A stretch of 64,000 nt of DNA, taken from Streptomyces sp. NBRC 109706. Lineage in GTDB: Bacteria > Actinomycetota > Actinomycetes > Streptomycetales > Streptomycetaceae. Position numbers and translations under genes: made by a program. Below the pieces are notes generated by a model. The model was not told the origin of the DNA and searched no databases. It was given only the letters and a program-made list of their open reading frames with translations. Positions 18,005 through 27,800 of the stretch are shown piece by piece (positions within the stretch are counted from its first letter, which is position 1; each line of letters begins with the position of its first letter). The stretch spans positions 1-64,000 of the forward strand of contig NZ_BBOM01000010.1 in assembly GCF_000974485.1 (NCBI RefSeq), given 5' to 3'.

Positions 18005-19809
18005 CGCTGTCCTTCCAGGCGGTTCCGCAGCACGACGGCGGCTGTGAGGAGGAGGGCGGTGATGACGATGAGGACGAGGGCGCTGGACCATGCCTGGGTT
18101 ACGGCCTGGGGGTCGCCCGAGTCCTGGGAGAGGTTGAAAACATGGGTGGGTAGGGACTGCACCGGACTCTCGACGACACCGCCGGGCAAAGCCGGTGCAC
18201 CGGCGAAGACGGTGGCGGTGAAGAGGAGCGGGGCGGTCTCACCGGCGGCGCGCGCGAGCCCCAGGAGGAGCCCGGTGATGGTGGCCGGCCAGGCGTAGGG
18301 GACAACGACGGAACGCAGGTACTGGGCCTGAGTCAGTCCCAGTGCCTTGGCACTCTCGGTCAGCTCCGGGGGCATGCCCCTGATCCTGGCCGCAGTGGCG
18401 AGGGCCACCACGGGGACGACAACGGGCACCAGGACGATGACGCCGGCGAGCCACGACTTCCCCCAGCCCATGGCCGTGGAGAGGACCACAAAGCCGGCGA
18501 GGCCGAGGAGGATGGTGGGCACGCCGCCGATGACGACGGTGAGCACGTTCAGCGTCCGGATCAGCCGCGAACTTCCGTAGACGCCCAGCAGGATGCCGGC
18601 GGCGAAGCCGAGTGGTAGGGCCGCGGCCGCGGTGCCGACGATGAAGAGCAGGGTGCCGGAGATCTGGTTGCGCACGCCGCCGCCGGAGGAGCCGACGGAC
18701 TCGGTGAGCCAGAAGGTGGGGTCGAAGGCGGCGGTGCCGCGGGCGGCCAGCAGCATGAGCATCGCGATGAGCAGTGCGGTGGGCAGCAGGAGCGCGGCGA
18801 ACCGCAACGCGGCGGTGGACCGGTCGCGTTGAAGTCGGAGGGCGGTGAACACGGCGCGGGGCGCGGGCAGTCGCTCGTCGCCCGGCCGCGCGTGGCGGGT
18901 TCTGGTGCCCAGGACGGTGGCCGCGGCGACGGCGGCGAGCAGGACGACGCCCAGCGCGCACAGGGCGGCGAAGTGCGGCCCCGATGTTCCGGCGAGCATG
19001 GATTCAGGGCCGGCCAGCTTGGTGGTGAGGGTCTGGCCCGGCTGGAAGAGGGAGTCGAAGAACTCGCCCGGTGTGGTGGGGAGCCTCCCGTCCGCGCGGC
19101 CGATGACGAGGTAGACGGCGATGGCCTCGCCGAGGGCGCGCGCCAGGCCGAGAAGCACGCCGGTGCGCATGGCGGGCCGGGCACGTGGGAGGACGGCGGA
19201 GCGGACCACCTCCTGTCGGGTGAGCCCGAGGGCGTATGCGGACTCGCGATAACGGTCGGGGACGGCCTTGAGCGCGTCGACACTGACCGCGATGACGGTG
19301 GGGGTGATCATGACCGCCAGCACGATGGCGGCAGCGAGCAGGCTGTCGCCCCCCGGCACCGCGCCGAGAGTGGAGACCAGCGGCCGGATGGCCATGATGC
19401 CAATCAGCCCGTAGACGATGGACGGGACGGCCGCCAGGAGTTCGACGCTGGTGCGCAACGGGCGGGCCAGCCGCAGCGGCAGGTACTCGTTCAGGGCGAT
19501 CGCGGCGGCCCAGCTGACGGGAACGGCCAAGGCGAGGGCCATCAGGCAGACGATGCCAGAGCCGTAGATCATGGCCAGCCCGCCGAACGCGGCGTGCGTG
19601 GGACTCCAGGTGCCGGCGGTGAGGATCTCTCCCCAGTCGACCGACCCGCCGGTGAGGCCCGAGGTGAGATAGCCGACCAGCACGAGGAGGATGCCCAGGA
19701 CGGTGGCGGCCCCGAGGACCGTCCAGGTCCAGATCCACCGCGAGGGTCGTGGACGTGGCTCGGTGGCCGGTGCGGCCGACAGGGGCCGCACCGGCGTCTG
19801 GCTGGTCAA
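17989..19809 (-). CDS. PstC-PstA fused phosphate-type ABC permease
   Basis: One 606-residue chain contains two BPD-type permease halves. The first half (about residues 25-310) resembles PstC, with an EAA-like loop ESAYALGLTRQEVVRSAVLP and GLARALGEAIA. The second half (about 335-606) resembles PstA, with TESAKALGLTQAQYLRSVVV and LGLARAAGETAPLLF. In most bacteria these are separate genes. The start appears to be TTG 19809, three bases after the pstS stop, so the genes are tightly linked. It forms the membrane channel for PstS and PstB. Confidence 0.88.
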   Translation of the reverse strand: MTSQTPVRPLSAAPATEPRPRPSRWIWTWTVLGAATVLGILLVLVGYLTSGLTGGSVDWGEILTAGTWSPTHAAFGGLAMIYGSGIVCLMALALAVPVSWAAAIALNEYLPLRLARPLRTSVELLAAVPSIVYGLIGIMAIRPLVSTLGAVPGGDSLLAAAIVLAVMITPTVIAVSVDALKAVPDRYRESAYALGLTRQEVVRSAVLPRARPAMRTGVLLGLARALGEAIAVYLVIGRADGRLPTTPGEFFDSLFQPGQTLTTKLAGPESMLAGTSGPHFAALCALGVVLLAAVAAATVLGTRTRHARPGDERLPAPRAVFTALRLQRDRSTAALRFAALLLPTALLIAMLMLLAARGTAAFDPTFWLTESVGSSGGGVRNQISGTLLFIVGTAAAALPLGFAAGILLGVYGSSRLIRTLNVLTVVIGGVPTILLGLAGFVVLSTAMGWGKSWLAGVIVLVPVVVPVVALATAARIRGMPPELTESAKALGLTQAQYLRSVVVPYAWPATITGLLLGLARAAGETAPLLFTATVFAGAPALPGGVVESPVQSLPTHVFNLSQDSGDPQAVTQAWSSALVLIVITALLLTAAVVLRNRLEGQRWTSS

Positions 19810-19812
19810 CTG

Positions 19813-20760
19813 TCAGCCCCCGAGTTCGCGGATTCCGAGGTAGCCGTGGGTGGGGAGGATCGCCTGCCCCTCGTCGGAGAGGACATAGTCGATGAAGTCC
19901 TTGAGCTGCCCCTCCGGTGGCCCGTCGGTGATGAGGTAGAGGGGGCGCGTCATCGGGTACTCGCCGGAGGCGACGTTCTCGATGTCAGGGGAGATGCCGT
20001 CGAGGTGGACCGCGACGAGGTCGTCGTGCCTGTCGATGAACCCGGTGGACAGGGGGGCGACGGCGCCGGCCGTGGACTTTACCTTGCTGCGGGTCTCAAG
20101 GTTGCCGCCCACGATGGCAAAGTTGTCGGTGTCGGGAGGTGGCGGGGGGTCACCTTCGCCGTAGAGGTACTTGTCGAGGACTTCGCGGGTACCTCGCCCC
20201 GGTTCCTTGTCGTAGACGAAGATGCCGAGGTCAGGACCGCCGACTTCAGACCAGTTGGTGATGGTCCCCTCGAAGATGCCCTGAACCTGTTCGCGGCTGA
20301 GGTTGGTGACTCCGGCGTCCGCTACCTCGCGGTGGATGATCACGCCGACGGCATCGGCGCCGATCTGGGTGGGGTGGAAGTCGGTGTCGGGGTGCGCCGC
20401 CTGATCCTCTGCGGAGAACGGCTTGGAACTCATGGCGATGTCGATCTGGTCCGCACCGAGTTGGGATATCGCGCCGGCGGACCCGCCGTCGGTGGCGACC
20501 GTGATGTCGTACCCCCGCTCCCGCAGCACCTCGCTGGCATCGGTCGCCACTGGAGCAACCGTGGTGGAACCGCTGACCCGCATCGTCCCGGAGCCGGCAT
20601 CGCCGTCGGCGCACGCCGAGAGAGTGACGGCGAGCAGCATCACCACACATCCGACACCCACGCGATGCGTCAACGGGGCGCCGATGACCCGCTCGCATGT
20701 CTCCCTGTCACCGTTACGCCTTTTCCACCCCTTAGCGGGAAATGTCCCCGTGTGAGGCAT
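19813..20760 (-). CDS. pstS: PstS-like phosphate-binding lipoprotein
   Basis: This is a substrate-binding protein of about 315 residues. The ATG at 20760 has a strong GGAGGAG ribosome site. The signal sequence (VGCVVMLLAVTLSAC) ends in a lipobox, so the mature protein should be lipid-anchored outside the cell. Ligand-loop motifs are VSGSTTVAPV near the N-terminus, TDGGSAGAI, and EPGRGTREVLDKY. It delivers phosphate (or arsenate) to the fused permease. Within an arsenic island, such proteins may be tuned to discriminate between the two anions. Confidence 0.88.
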   Translation of the reverse strand: MPHTGTFPAKGWKRRNGDRETCERVIGAPLTHRVGVGCVVMLLAVTLSACADGDAGSGTMRVSGSTTVAPVATDASEVLRERGYDITVATDGGSAGAISQLGADQIDIAMSSKPFSAEDQAAHPDTDFHPTQIGADAVGVIIHREVADAGVTNLSREQVQGIFEGTITNWSEVGGPDLGIFVYDKEPGRGTREVLDKYLYGEGDPPPPPDTDNFAIVGGNLETRSKVKSTAGAVAPLSTGFIDRHDDLVAVHLDGISPDIENVASGEYPMTRPLYLITDGPPEGQLKDFIDYVLSDEGQAILPTHGYLGIRELGG

Positions 20761-21108
20761 GCAGCTCCTCCTGTGACTGGCATCGCTGATTCCATGGGAG
20801 TCTAAACAGCAGATGGCGCACAGGGGAACAGTTTCTGAACAGCCAGTAACTGTAAGGGAGTTCACACCCAAAGCGGTTGCATCGAGGACCTCCCCCACCC
20901 CGACAGCCACCACCGCGAACGCCGAACAGAGCCGCGCCGCTCCAGCAACAAGGACCACGCCGGACGCCCGCCAGAACTTCACGACACAAACCGCAGGCGA
21001 GGGGGCGTCGAGGGGATTCCGGACCCAGACCCCCTCTATGTTGACGTTTATCGAATCAAGTGGAAGTGTGTAATCGACAACCGTCGATATCGCATGGAGG
21101 AGCAGGCT
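20761..21108. promoter_or_regulatory. Divergent pstS/arsI control region with ArsR-type boxes
   Basis: This 348-base region holds the promoters for pstS (minus) and arsI (plus). Two boxes matching TYGAC-N4-RTCRA lie at 21041-21054 (TTGACGTTTATCGA) and 21074-21087 (TCGACAACCGTCGA), 33 bases apart, about three helical turns. The second is a near-perfect palindrome, ATCGAC-N4-GTCGAT. Both lie just before arsI, so they are probable ArsR operators. Confidence 0.6.
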
Positions 21109-21528
21109 GTGTCCCGCACCCAACTCGCACTGCGCGTCGCCGACCTGGAAGGGTCGATCACCTTCTATTCCCGACTTTTCAATACCGAGCCCGCGAAGCG
21201 GCGCGAGGGCTACGCCAATTTCGTCATCACCGAGCCGCCCCTGAAGCTGGTCCTCCTGGAAGGGGAGCCGGACCAGGACACGCGACTGGACCACCTTGGC
21301 ATCGAGGTGGAGTCGACCGAGCAAGTGAGCTCGGCGACCGAGCGTCTGAAGGGCGCCGGGTTGGCGACGTTCGAGGAGAACGACACGTCCTGCTGCTACG
21401 CGCTACAGGACAAGGTGTGGGTGACAGCCCCCGGCAAGGAGCCCTGGGAGGTCTATGTGGTGAAGGCGGACGCGGACACGCTCGGCAAAAGCGCTGCCAC
21501 CCGCCCCGAGAACCAGGGCTGCTGCTGA
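21109..21528 (+). CDS. arsI: ArsI-type C-As lyase (glyoxalase/dioxygenase fold)
   Basis: This is a 139-residue vicinal-oxygen-chelate protein matching ArsI/CadI: SRTQLALRVADLEGSITFYS, then LFNTEPAKRREGYANF, DHLGIEVES and EVYVVKADAD. The vicinal cysteines in NDTSCCYAL are the trivalent-arsenical binding pair of ArsI, and the Gln/His/Glu positions fit the Fe(II) site. The family splits the carbon-arsenic bond of trivalent organoarsenicals. GTG 21109 is preferred over ATG 21094 because GGAGGAG lies within the latter. It may protect the producer from its own arsenical or recycle it. Confidence 0.85.
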   Translation: MSRTQLALRVADLEGSITFYSRLFNTEPAKRREGYANFVITEPPLKLVLLEGEPDQDTRLDHLGIEVESTEQVSSATERLKGAGLATFEENDTSCCYALQDKVWVTAPGKEPWEVYVVKADADTLGKSAATRPENQGCC

Positions 21529-21624
21529 TTCGTCAGTAGCAGAACAGGAACCACTGGACGCACACCCTCCCCCGCTCCGGGCCGACCGATCCGACGAACG
21601 CCCGGCGGCGGGCGGAGGGCCACG

Positions 21625-21990
21625 TCAGGCAGCGGGAACGCGCACGGGGCTCAGGAGCCGCCCCATGACCGCGAGAACAGAGGGCTCGACACGGTAGTAG
21701 ACCCAGGTGCCCCGCCGATCGGCGAGCAACAACCCCGCCTCCCTCAGCTTCTTGAGGTGATGGGAAACCGTCGGCTGCGAGACACCGACATCCGCGATGT
21801 CACAGACACAGACCTCCCCCTCAGGATGTGAGGCCACCTTGGAGAAGAGGCGCAGCCGAACGGGATCACCCAGCGCCTTGAACATCACAGCCGCGATCCC
21901 GGCTTCGTCGGCGGTCAACTCCCGCTCGGTGAGGGCCGGACAGCACGGCTCAGCGGCGAGCATCGCCACCTTCACCCGGGGATTCGACAT
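21625..21990 (-). CDS. arsR: ArsR-family repressor, CC/CVC type
   Basis: This is a 121-residue ArsR protein. The N-terminal vicinal cysteines (AAEPCCPAL) and the pair GEVCVCDIADVGV at the DNA-binding helix form the typical As(III)-sensing site. The recognition helix is SQPTVSHHLKKLREAGLL. ATG 21990 was chosen over the upstream in-frame ATG at 22044 because the protein then starts at MSNPRVKVAML. It is divergent from the SDR gene, and two operator-like boxes lie between them. It is closely similar to the ArsR at 43315-43668, so the two may share targets. Confidence 0.88.
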   Translation of the reverse strand: MSNPRVKVAMLAAEPCCPALTERELTADEAGIAAVMFKALGDPVRLRLFSKVASHPEGEVCVCDIADVGVSQPTVSHHLKKLREAGLLLADRRGTWVYYRVEPSVLAVMGRLLSPVRVPAA

Positions 21991-21999
21991 GCATCTATG

Positions 22000-22051
22000 T
22001 TGACACCAATCACCGGCGAATGCAAAGATCAAACAATTTGACATCTATCAA
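22000..22051. promoter_or_regulatory. Two ArsR-type boxes between arsR and the SDR gene
   Basis: TTGACACCAATCAC (22000-22013) and TTGACATCTATCAA (22038-22051) share the pattern TTGAC-N4-ATC with the boxes before arsI and the last arsR. They lie in the 78-base divergent spacer and may let ArsR control both genes. Confidence 0.55.
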
Positions 22052-22068
22052 ATCAATGGGGGACCCTC

Positions 22069-22836
22069 ATGCCCGATACCGGGACCCGCCCCACTGCGGT
22101 GATCACCGGCGCCAGCAGCGGCATCGGAGCGGCCACCGCTCGTCGTCTGGCAGATGAGGGATTCGCCGTTGTCCTGATCGCGCGTCGGGAGGATCGGCTC
22201 GCCCGGGTCACGGAGGAGATAGGCGACGCGGGTGGGACGGCGCGAGCGCACGCCGTCGATGTGACCGACGCCGAGTCGGTGGCCGCTCTGGCCGCCACGG
22301 TGGAACAGTGCGACGTACTCGTCAACGTCGCCGGGGGCGCCTTCGGGGTGGAGGAGGTCTCCGAGGCGAACCCCGCCGACTGGCTGCGCATGTACGAAGT
22401 GAATGTCCTGGGCACGCTGCGCCTGACCCAGGCACTGCTCCCCCGGCTTCTACGCGGACGGGCCGGCACCGTCGTCGTCCTCACCTCCACCGCTTCATTC
22501 ACCTGCTACGAGGGAGGCGGTGGCTACAGCGCGGCGAAGCATGGCGCCCACGCGCTGGCCCAGACGCTCCGGCTGGAGGTGTGTGGCACGCCGCTGCGCG
22601 TGGTAGAGATCGCGCCGGGCATGGTGCAGACCGAGGAGTTCTCCCTCAACCGCTACCGCGGGGACGCCACCAGGGCGGCCGACGTCTATGCCGGCGTACC
22701 GGATCCGCTGGTGGCCGAGGACATCGCCGACACCGTGGCGTGGGCGGTGACCCGCCCTCCGCACGTCAACGTGGACCTCCTGGTCGTCCGGCCTCGGGCG
22801 CAGGCCGCGCAGCACAAGGTGCACCGGCTGGGCTGA
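22069..22836 (+). CDS. Short-chain dehydrogenase/reductase
   Basis: This is a classical SDR of 255 residues. The cofactor motif is ITGASSGIGAATARR, DVLVNVAGG follows, and the catalytic Ser and Tyr-Lys are in LTSTAS and GYSAAKHG. It should use NAD(P)(H), probably NADPH given the Arg in LIARREDRL. In the cluster it could reduce an arsono-aldehyde or a polyketide carbonyl; this is inferred from position only. ATG 22069 follows the GGGGGA purine run. Confidence 0.85.
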   Translation: MPDTGTRPTAVITGASSGIGAATARRLADEGFAVVLIARREDRLARVTEEIGDAGGTARAHAVDVTDAESVAALAATVEQCDVLVNVAGGAFGVEEVSEANPADWLRMYEVNVLGTLRLTQALLPRLLRGRAGTVVVLTSTASFTCYEGGGGYSAAKHGAHALAQTLRLEVCGTPLRVVEIAPGMVQTEEFSLNRYRGDATRAADVYAGVPDPLVAEDIADTVAWAVTRPPHVNVDLLVVRPRAQAAQHKVHRLG

Positions 22837-22905
22837 GGCGGCCCACGCGACTTGAGAGCTGGCTCCGTCACGGACGATGGAGCCAGCCCACATGTCGCCC
22901 CGAAG

Positions 22906-24378
22906 TCAGCAGGCGGGCGCCGCCCCGGGGGCGTCGAACTGTTCGGCGGTGTAGGCGGCGAGTTGGAGCGCGGCGGTGTGGTCAATGCCCAGCTCGGTGG
23001 CGGCGGTCAGCACGGCTTCCGAGGCGCTGGACGAGGTACCCAGGTGCCTGGCGGTGGCATGGAGAAGCTGATCGTAGCGTTCCTTGGTCAGACCCAGGCG
23101 TAGCGCGATGGCCTCCGCTCCCCCGGTGGCGGAACAGACCCCCGTCTCCGGCAGTTGCAGCTCGACGGACTCGGCCGCCGCCAGGTCTCCGGCGATGGCT
23201 GCGGCGACGGAGCGGACCTGCTCGTAGCCGGTGACCATCAGGAACGTGGGCGCACGCCCGTAGCTCTTCATCCCCACCACGTAGTAGCCGGGTTCGGGGT
23301 GCGCCAGCTCGCGGAAGCCGTGCGGGGTAACGGTTCCACAGGAGTGCTGGTTGGGGTCGATGAGGGGAGCGACCGCGCGGGGGGCGGACGTGACGGGGTC
23401 GAGGTCGAGGCGCAGTTCGTCGGTGATGCGGTGGTCGGGACGGAAGCCGGTGGCGGCGACCACGCGGTCGGCGGTGATGGCGTACTCGCTGTCGTCGTCG
23501 GTGTGGGAGTAGAGCCGGATCCGTCCGTCGTCGAGCGTGTGGACCCGGTGCGTGCGGAAGTTGGGCGCGAGGGTGACGCGTCCCGTGTCGACGAGCATGC
23601 GCAGTCCTGAGCCGAGCGCGCCGCGTGCGGGCAGTTCGTCGTCGCCTCCCCCGCCGAAGGAGCCGGCGGGCTCGGCGGCGCGGATGGCCCAGGTGACCGC
23701 AGTACCCTCGGCGGCGTCGGCGAGTTCGGCGAGCGCGAGGAGGGTGTTGGCTGCGGAGTGCCCGGCGCCGACCACCACCGTGTGGTGGCCAGCGTAGGCG
23801 GGGCGGTCGGCGCCCAGGACATCGGGCAGGCCGTGGCTAATCCGGGCGGCGGCCTCCCGCTCCCCATGGGCAGGCAGGCCGTTGGCCCCCAGGGGGTTGG
23901 GCTGGAGCCAGGTACCGGAGGCGTCGATGACGGCGCCAGCAAGGACCTCGTCCCCTTCGGACAGCCGGAGCACGAAGGGGACGGCGTCGCGCCCTGCGGT
24001 GCGCAGCCGGTCCACCCCGTGCCGGCTGATGGCCTCGACCCTGGCCCCGTAGCGGATGTGCGGGGCCAAGGCCGGATGTTCGGCCAGGGGCTGGAGATAC
24101 CGCTTGACAAGGTCACCCCCAGTGGGGAGCTCCTCGCCCGGCGGCTCCTCCCAGCCGGCGGACGCGAGGAGACGGCGCCCGGCGGGGTCGGTGTTGAACT
24201 CCCAGGGGCTGAAGAGCTGGATATGGGACCAGGAGCGCACCGCCGCGGCTGGCGTGTCACCCGCTTCCAACAGCACGAAAGGAACCTCTCGTTCGGCGAG
24301 GTGCGCGGCGGCGGCGAGCCCGATGGGGCCAGCTCCGATGACGGCGACGGGATGTGCGAGGGGGAGGCGGTCGGCCAC
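22906..24378 (-). CDS. arsO: ArsO-type flavin-binding monooxygenase
   Basis: This is a two-dinucleotide-binding-domain flavoprotein of about 490 residues. The FAD site VAVIGAGPIGLAAAAHL lies near the N-terminus, the NADPH site HHTVVVGAGHSAANTLLAL near residue 185, and the late motif DRVVAATGFRPDHR follows. A helical C-terminal region of about 80 residues follows the oxidoreductase part. Such proteins occur in Streptomyces arsenic islands as ArsO, whose exact reaction is not settled. The GTG at 24378 has AAAGGA six bases upstream. It is divergent from the PKS gene, so it could oxidise an arsenical or a pathway intermediate. Confidence 0.75.
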   Translation of the reverse strand: MADRLPLAHPVAVIGAGPIGLAAAAHLAEREVPFVLLEAGDTPAAAVRSWSHIQLFSPWEFNTDPAGRRLLASAGWEEPPGEELPTGGDLVKRYLQPLAEHPALAPHIRYGARVEAISRHGVDRLRTAGRDAVPFVLRLSEGDEVLAGAVIDASGTWLQPNPLGANGLPAHGEREAAARISHGLPDVLGADRPAYAGHHTVVVGAGHSAANTLLALAELADAAEGTAVTWAIRAAEPAGSFGGGGDDELPARGALGSGLRMLVDTGRVTLAPNFRTHRVHTLDDGRIRLYSHTDDDSEYAITADRVVAATGFRPDHRITDELRLDLDPVTSAPRAVAPLIDPNQHSCGTVTPHGFRELAHPEPGYYVVGMKSYGRAPTFLMVTGYEQVRSVAAAIAGDLAAAESVELQLPETGVCSATGGAEAIALRLGLTKERYDQLLHATARHLGTSSSASEAVLTAATELGIDHTAALQLAAYTAEQFDAPGAAPAC

Positions 24379-24846
24379 GGGGGGTCCTTTCGGCGTGCGG
24401 AGCGGGCGGGGCCCATCGGAGCGGGCCCGGGTAGTCACTCGACAACAACCCGCTATATAGACACTTAACGAAATAGAGGATTTCCAGGGTTCCCCGCGCG
24501 CCGAAGGATGTCAACCCGGCGGGTCCCGCCCGAGCCGCGCATGGCTGGGCCGGGGGTCGACGCGGCGCCAGGGGACCGGGTAGGGTCTATCTCGACAATC
24601 GTCTAATCAGGGCGGTGCGGCGGGGGTGCTCCCCTCGCCGGCGTCGCGGGGCGGGCTTCGCGGGTTGTGCCGACGACCTGCCGGCCCAGCATCCCCGGAC
24701 GGCCGGTGTCCCGTCCCGTCCTTCGTCCTTCCGTCCGCGGGCACGTCCGCCACCGGGTACGGCCTCGTCCGTCCCCGCCCACCGTGCCTACTCACGGCTC
24801 TCCGTGCTGCTGCCCAGAACGGCTTCGCCATGCCCGGAGGACAGCA
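24379..24846. promoter_or_regulatory. Divergent control region between arsO and the PKS gene
   Basis: A 468-base region between two divergent starts. The stretch 24440-24485 is AT-richer than its surroundings, promoter-like for the arsO side. TCGACAATCGTCTA (24592-24605) matches the cluster's TYGAC-N4-RTC motif and lies upstream of the PKS. No gene is supported in the rest; open frames here are GC-driven. Confidence 0.5.
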
Positions 24847-27800
24847 ATGCCGCACGACCATCCCGTCCCCACCCCGCGTGAACCGATCGCCATCGTCGGT
24901 CTCGCGGGCAGATTCGCCGACGCGTCGACGCCCCCGGAACTGTGGCGGATGCTCGTCGACGGCCGCGACGCGGTGACCGAGATTCCCCCCGAGCGCTATG
25001 ACATCGACAGCGTGTACGACCCCAGGCCACGCACCCCGGGCCGGACGATCAGCCGTTGGGGTGGCCTGCTGCGGGATGTCGACGCTTTCGACGCCGAGTT
25101 CTTCGGGATCTCACCGCGCGAGGCCGACCGGATGGACCCGCAACAGCGGCTGCTGTTGGAGACCGCCTACGAGGCCCTCGAAGACGCCGGCCAGACCAGG
25201 GCCAACCTCGCCGGCAGCGATGGCGGGGTCTTCATCGGCCAACTCGGCGGCGACTACTGGCATCTGCAGTACGCCGACCGGGAGCGGCTGAATCTGCACG
25301 CGATGACCGGCGCCGCCTCCCGGGCCATCACCTCGGGGCGGCTCTCATACGCTTTCGACCTGCGTGGACCCAGCGTCACCGTGGACACCGCCTGCTCATC
25401 CGCCCTGGTGGCGGTCCATCACGCCGTTCAGGCGCTGCGCCTGGGCGAATGTCCGGTGGCACTCGCCGGCGGCGTGAACCTTGTGCTGCTTCCCGAGGAG
25501 GGAGTGGTGTACTCGGGCGCCGGCATGCTCGCCGCCGACGGTCGCTGCAAGTTCGCAGACGCCTCGGGGGACGGGTTCGTCCGCAGCGACGGGGTCGGCG
25601 TCGTCGTGCTCAAGCGTCTGACCGACGCGCTCGCCGACGGCGACCGGGTACGGGCCGTGCTCCTGGGGTCGGCGATCGGCAACGACGGCGACTCCAGTGG
25701 CTACCTGGTCACGCCATCCGTCGAGGGGCAGCGGCGGGTGTTGCAGCGCGCCTATAGGGACGCTGGCGTGGACCCGCGCGACGTCGACTTTGTCGAGGCC
25801 CACGGGACCGGCACCAGCGTCGGCGACCCCGTGGAACTCGCCGCGCTCGCAGACGTTCTCGGCCCCCGCGCGGCGGGTGAGGAGTGCCTGGTCGGCTCGG
25901 TGAAGACCAATATCGGGCATGCCGAGGCGGCTGCCGGCATCGCCGGGCTGATCAAGGCCGTGCTCTGCCTGGAGCACGGCACAGTGCCGCCAAACCTGCA
26001 CCTGGAGACCCCCAACCCGGCCGTCGACTGGGACGACCTCCCGCTCACCGTGCCGACCCGGGCCACCCCGCTGCCAGCACACGACCGACCCGCGCTGGCG
26101 GGGGTCAGCAGCTTCGGGTTCTCCGGCACCAACGCGCACCTGGTCCTCCGGGCCGCTCCCCCGGCCGACGACGCCGGCCTCGAAAACGATGACGGCCGAG
26201 CCCGACTGCTGACGCTGTCGGCCGCCACCACGCCGGCGCTGCGCGCAAGCGCGGCAGCCCTGGCCGACCATCTCACCGGCGATGGCACCCGCCAGTCGCT
26301 CCGCGACATCTGCCACACGGCCGCCACCCGGCGCACCCGCCACGAGGCTCGTCTCGCCCTCGCGGTCGAGGACCGGGCGGAGGCCGCCGAGTCGCTGCGC
26401 GCCTTCGCCGAGGGCCAGGCCGAGGCGGGCGTGGCCACCAGCGACTACACCGCCCCCGGCCACAGGCCGCGCATCGCCTTCGTCTTCCCGGGCCAGGGTT
26501 CGCAGTGGCCGGGAATGGCGCAGGAACTCCTCGACGACGAACCGGTCTTCGCGCGAACCATGGCAGCCTGCGACAGGGCGATCCATGCGGAGGCCGGCTG
26601 GTCGGTGCGCCAGGTGCTCCGCGAGGCCGACGAGGACCGGCTGGCTGAACTCGATGTCATTCAGCCGACCTTGTGGGCCATTGAGATTTCCCTGGCCGAG
26701 CTATGGCGCTCCTGGGGCGTGGAGCCTGATGTGGTCATCGGCCACAGCATGGGCGAATCGGCCGCCGCCTATGTCAGCGGGGCCCTCTCGCTGGCCGACG
26801 CCGCCTCGGTGATCTGCCGCCGCAGCCGGCTGGCCAAGGCGCTCACCGGCCGGGGCACCATGGCGTGGGTGGCGCTCCCCGTGGAAGAGGCGCGCCAGGC
26901 GCTGGCCGGCCACGAGGAGCGGGTGGCCGTGGCCGCCGTCAACAGCCCCACGTCCACTCTGCTCTCGGGGGAACACGAGGCGCTGGAGCAGATCCTGGCC
27001 GCCCTCGACGCACGCGAGGTGGACAACCGTCGCGTCAACGTCGACTTCGCCTCGCACTGTCCGCAGATGGACGAGCTGCGCGAACCACTGCTGGCGGCGC
27101 TTGAGCACCTTCGACCGCGCGCCGGACGCGTCCCGCTGCAATCGACCGTGCTCGGCGAGGCCATCGACGGCGCCGGCATGGACGCCGCCTACTGGGCCCG
27201 TAACCTCCGCGAACCCGTCGACTTCGTTTCCGCAGTCCGAGCCCAACTGGCAGACGGCGAGACCGTGTTCGTCGAAATGAGCCCGCACCCGCTGCTGGTC
27301 GCCGGCATTCGCGAGGTCGCCGACGCCCACCCGGGCGCCGAGGCGTGGGCCACCGGGAGCATCCGGCGGTACGCCGGCAGCCGGGCGGATCTGTTGGGCG
27401 CCGCAGCGGTGCTGCACACCGCCGGAGTCGAGTTGGATGCGGCAGCGCTCAACGACACCGGCCGGTTCGTTCCGCTGCCCGGCTATCCCTGGCAGCGGAC
27501 CAGGCACTGGCTCGCCCCACCGAACACACCCGCCGAACAGGCCGCGACGCACCCGCTGTTGGGCGAGCCGGTGCCAGGCGTGGAGGGCGCGCTGGCCTGG
27601 GAGGGGTCACTGTCGCTCGACCAGCACGCCTATCTGCGCGACCACCGGGTCCAGGACTCCGTCATCGTCCCTGGCACCGCGCACCTGGAACTGATCACGG
27701 CGGCGGCCCGCTCCGCGATCGGCGCCGGCCCGCTGTCCCTGTCCGAGGTTCGGTACCACCGGGCACTGTTCCTGGATGAGGGCGGGCCGGCGCCCATGGT

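Noticed and set aside
18829..20805. A 658-codon plus-strand open frame opposite the Pst genes
   Set aside because: It overlaps three recognisable Pst genes on the other strand and has no family features.
24667..24846. Sixty extra codons upstream of the PKS start
   Set aside because: They read as Pro/Arg-rich noise, contain the operator region's downstream part, and the ATG at 24847 has a good GGAGG site.
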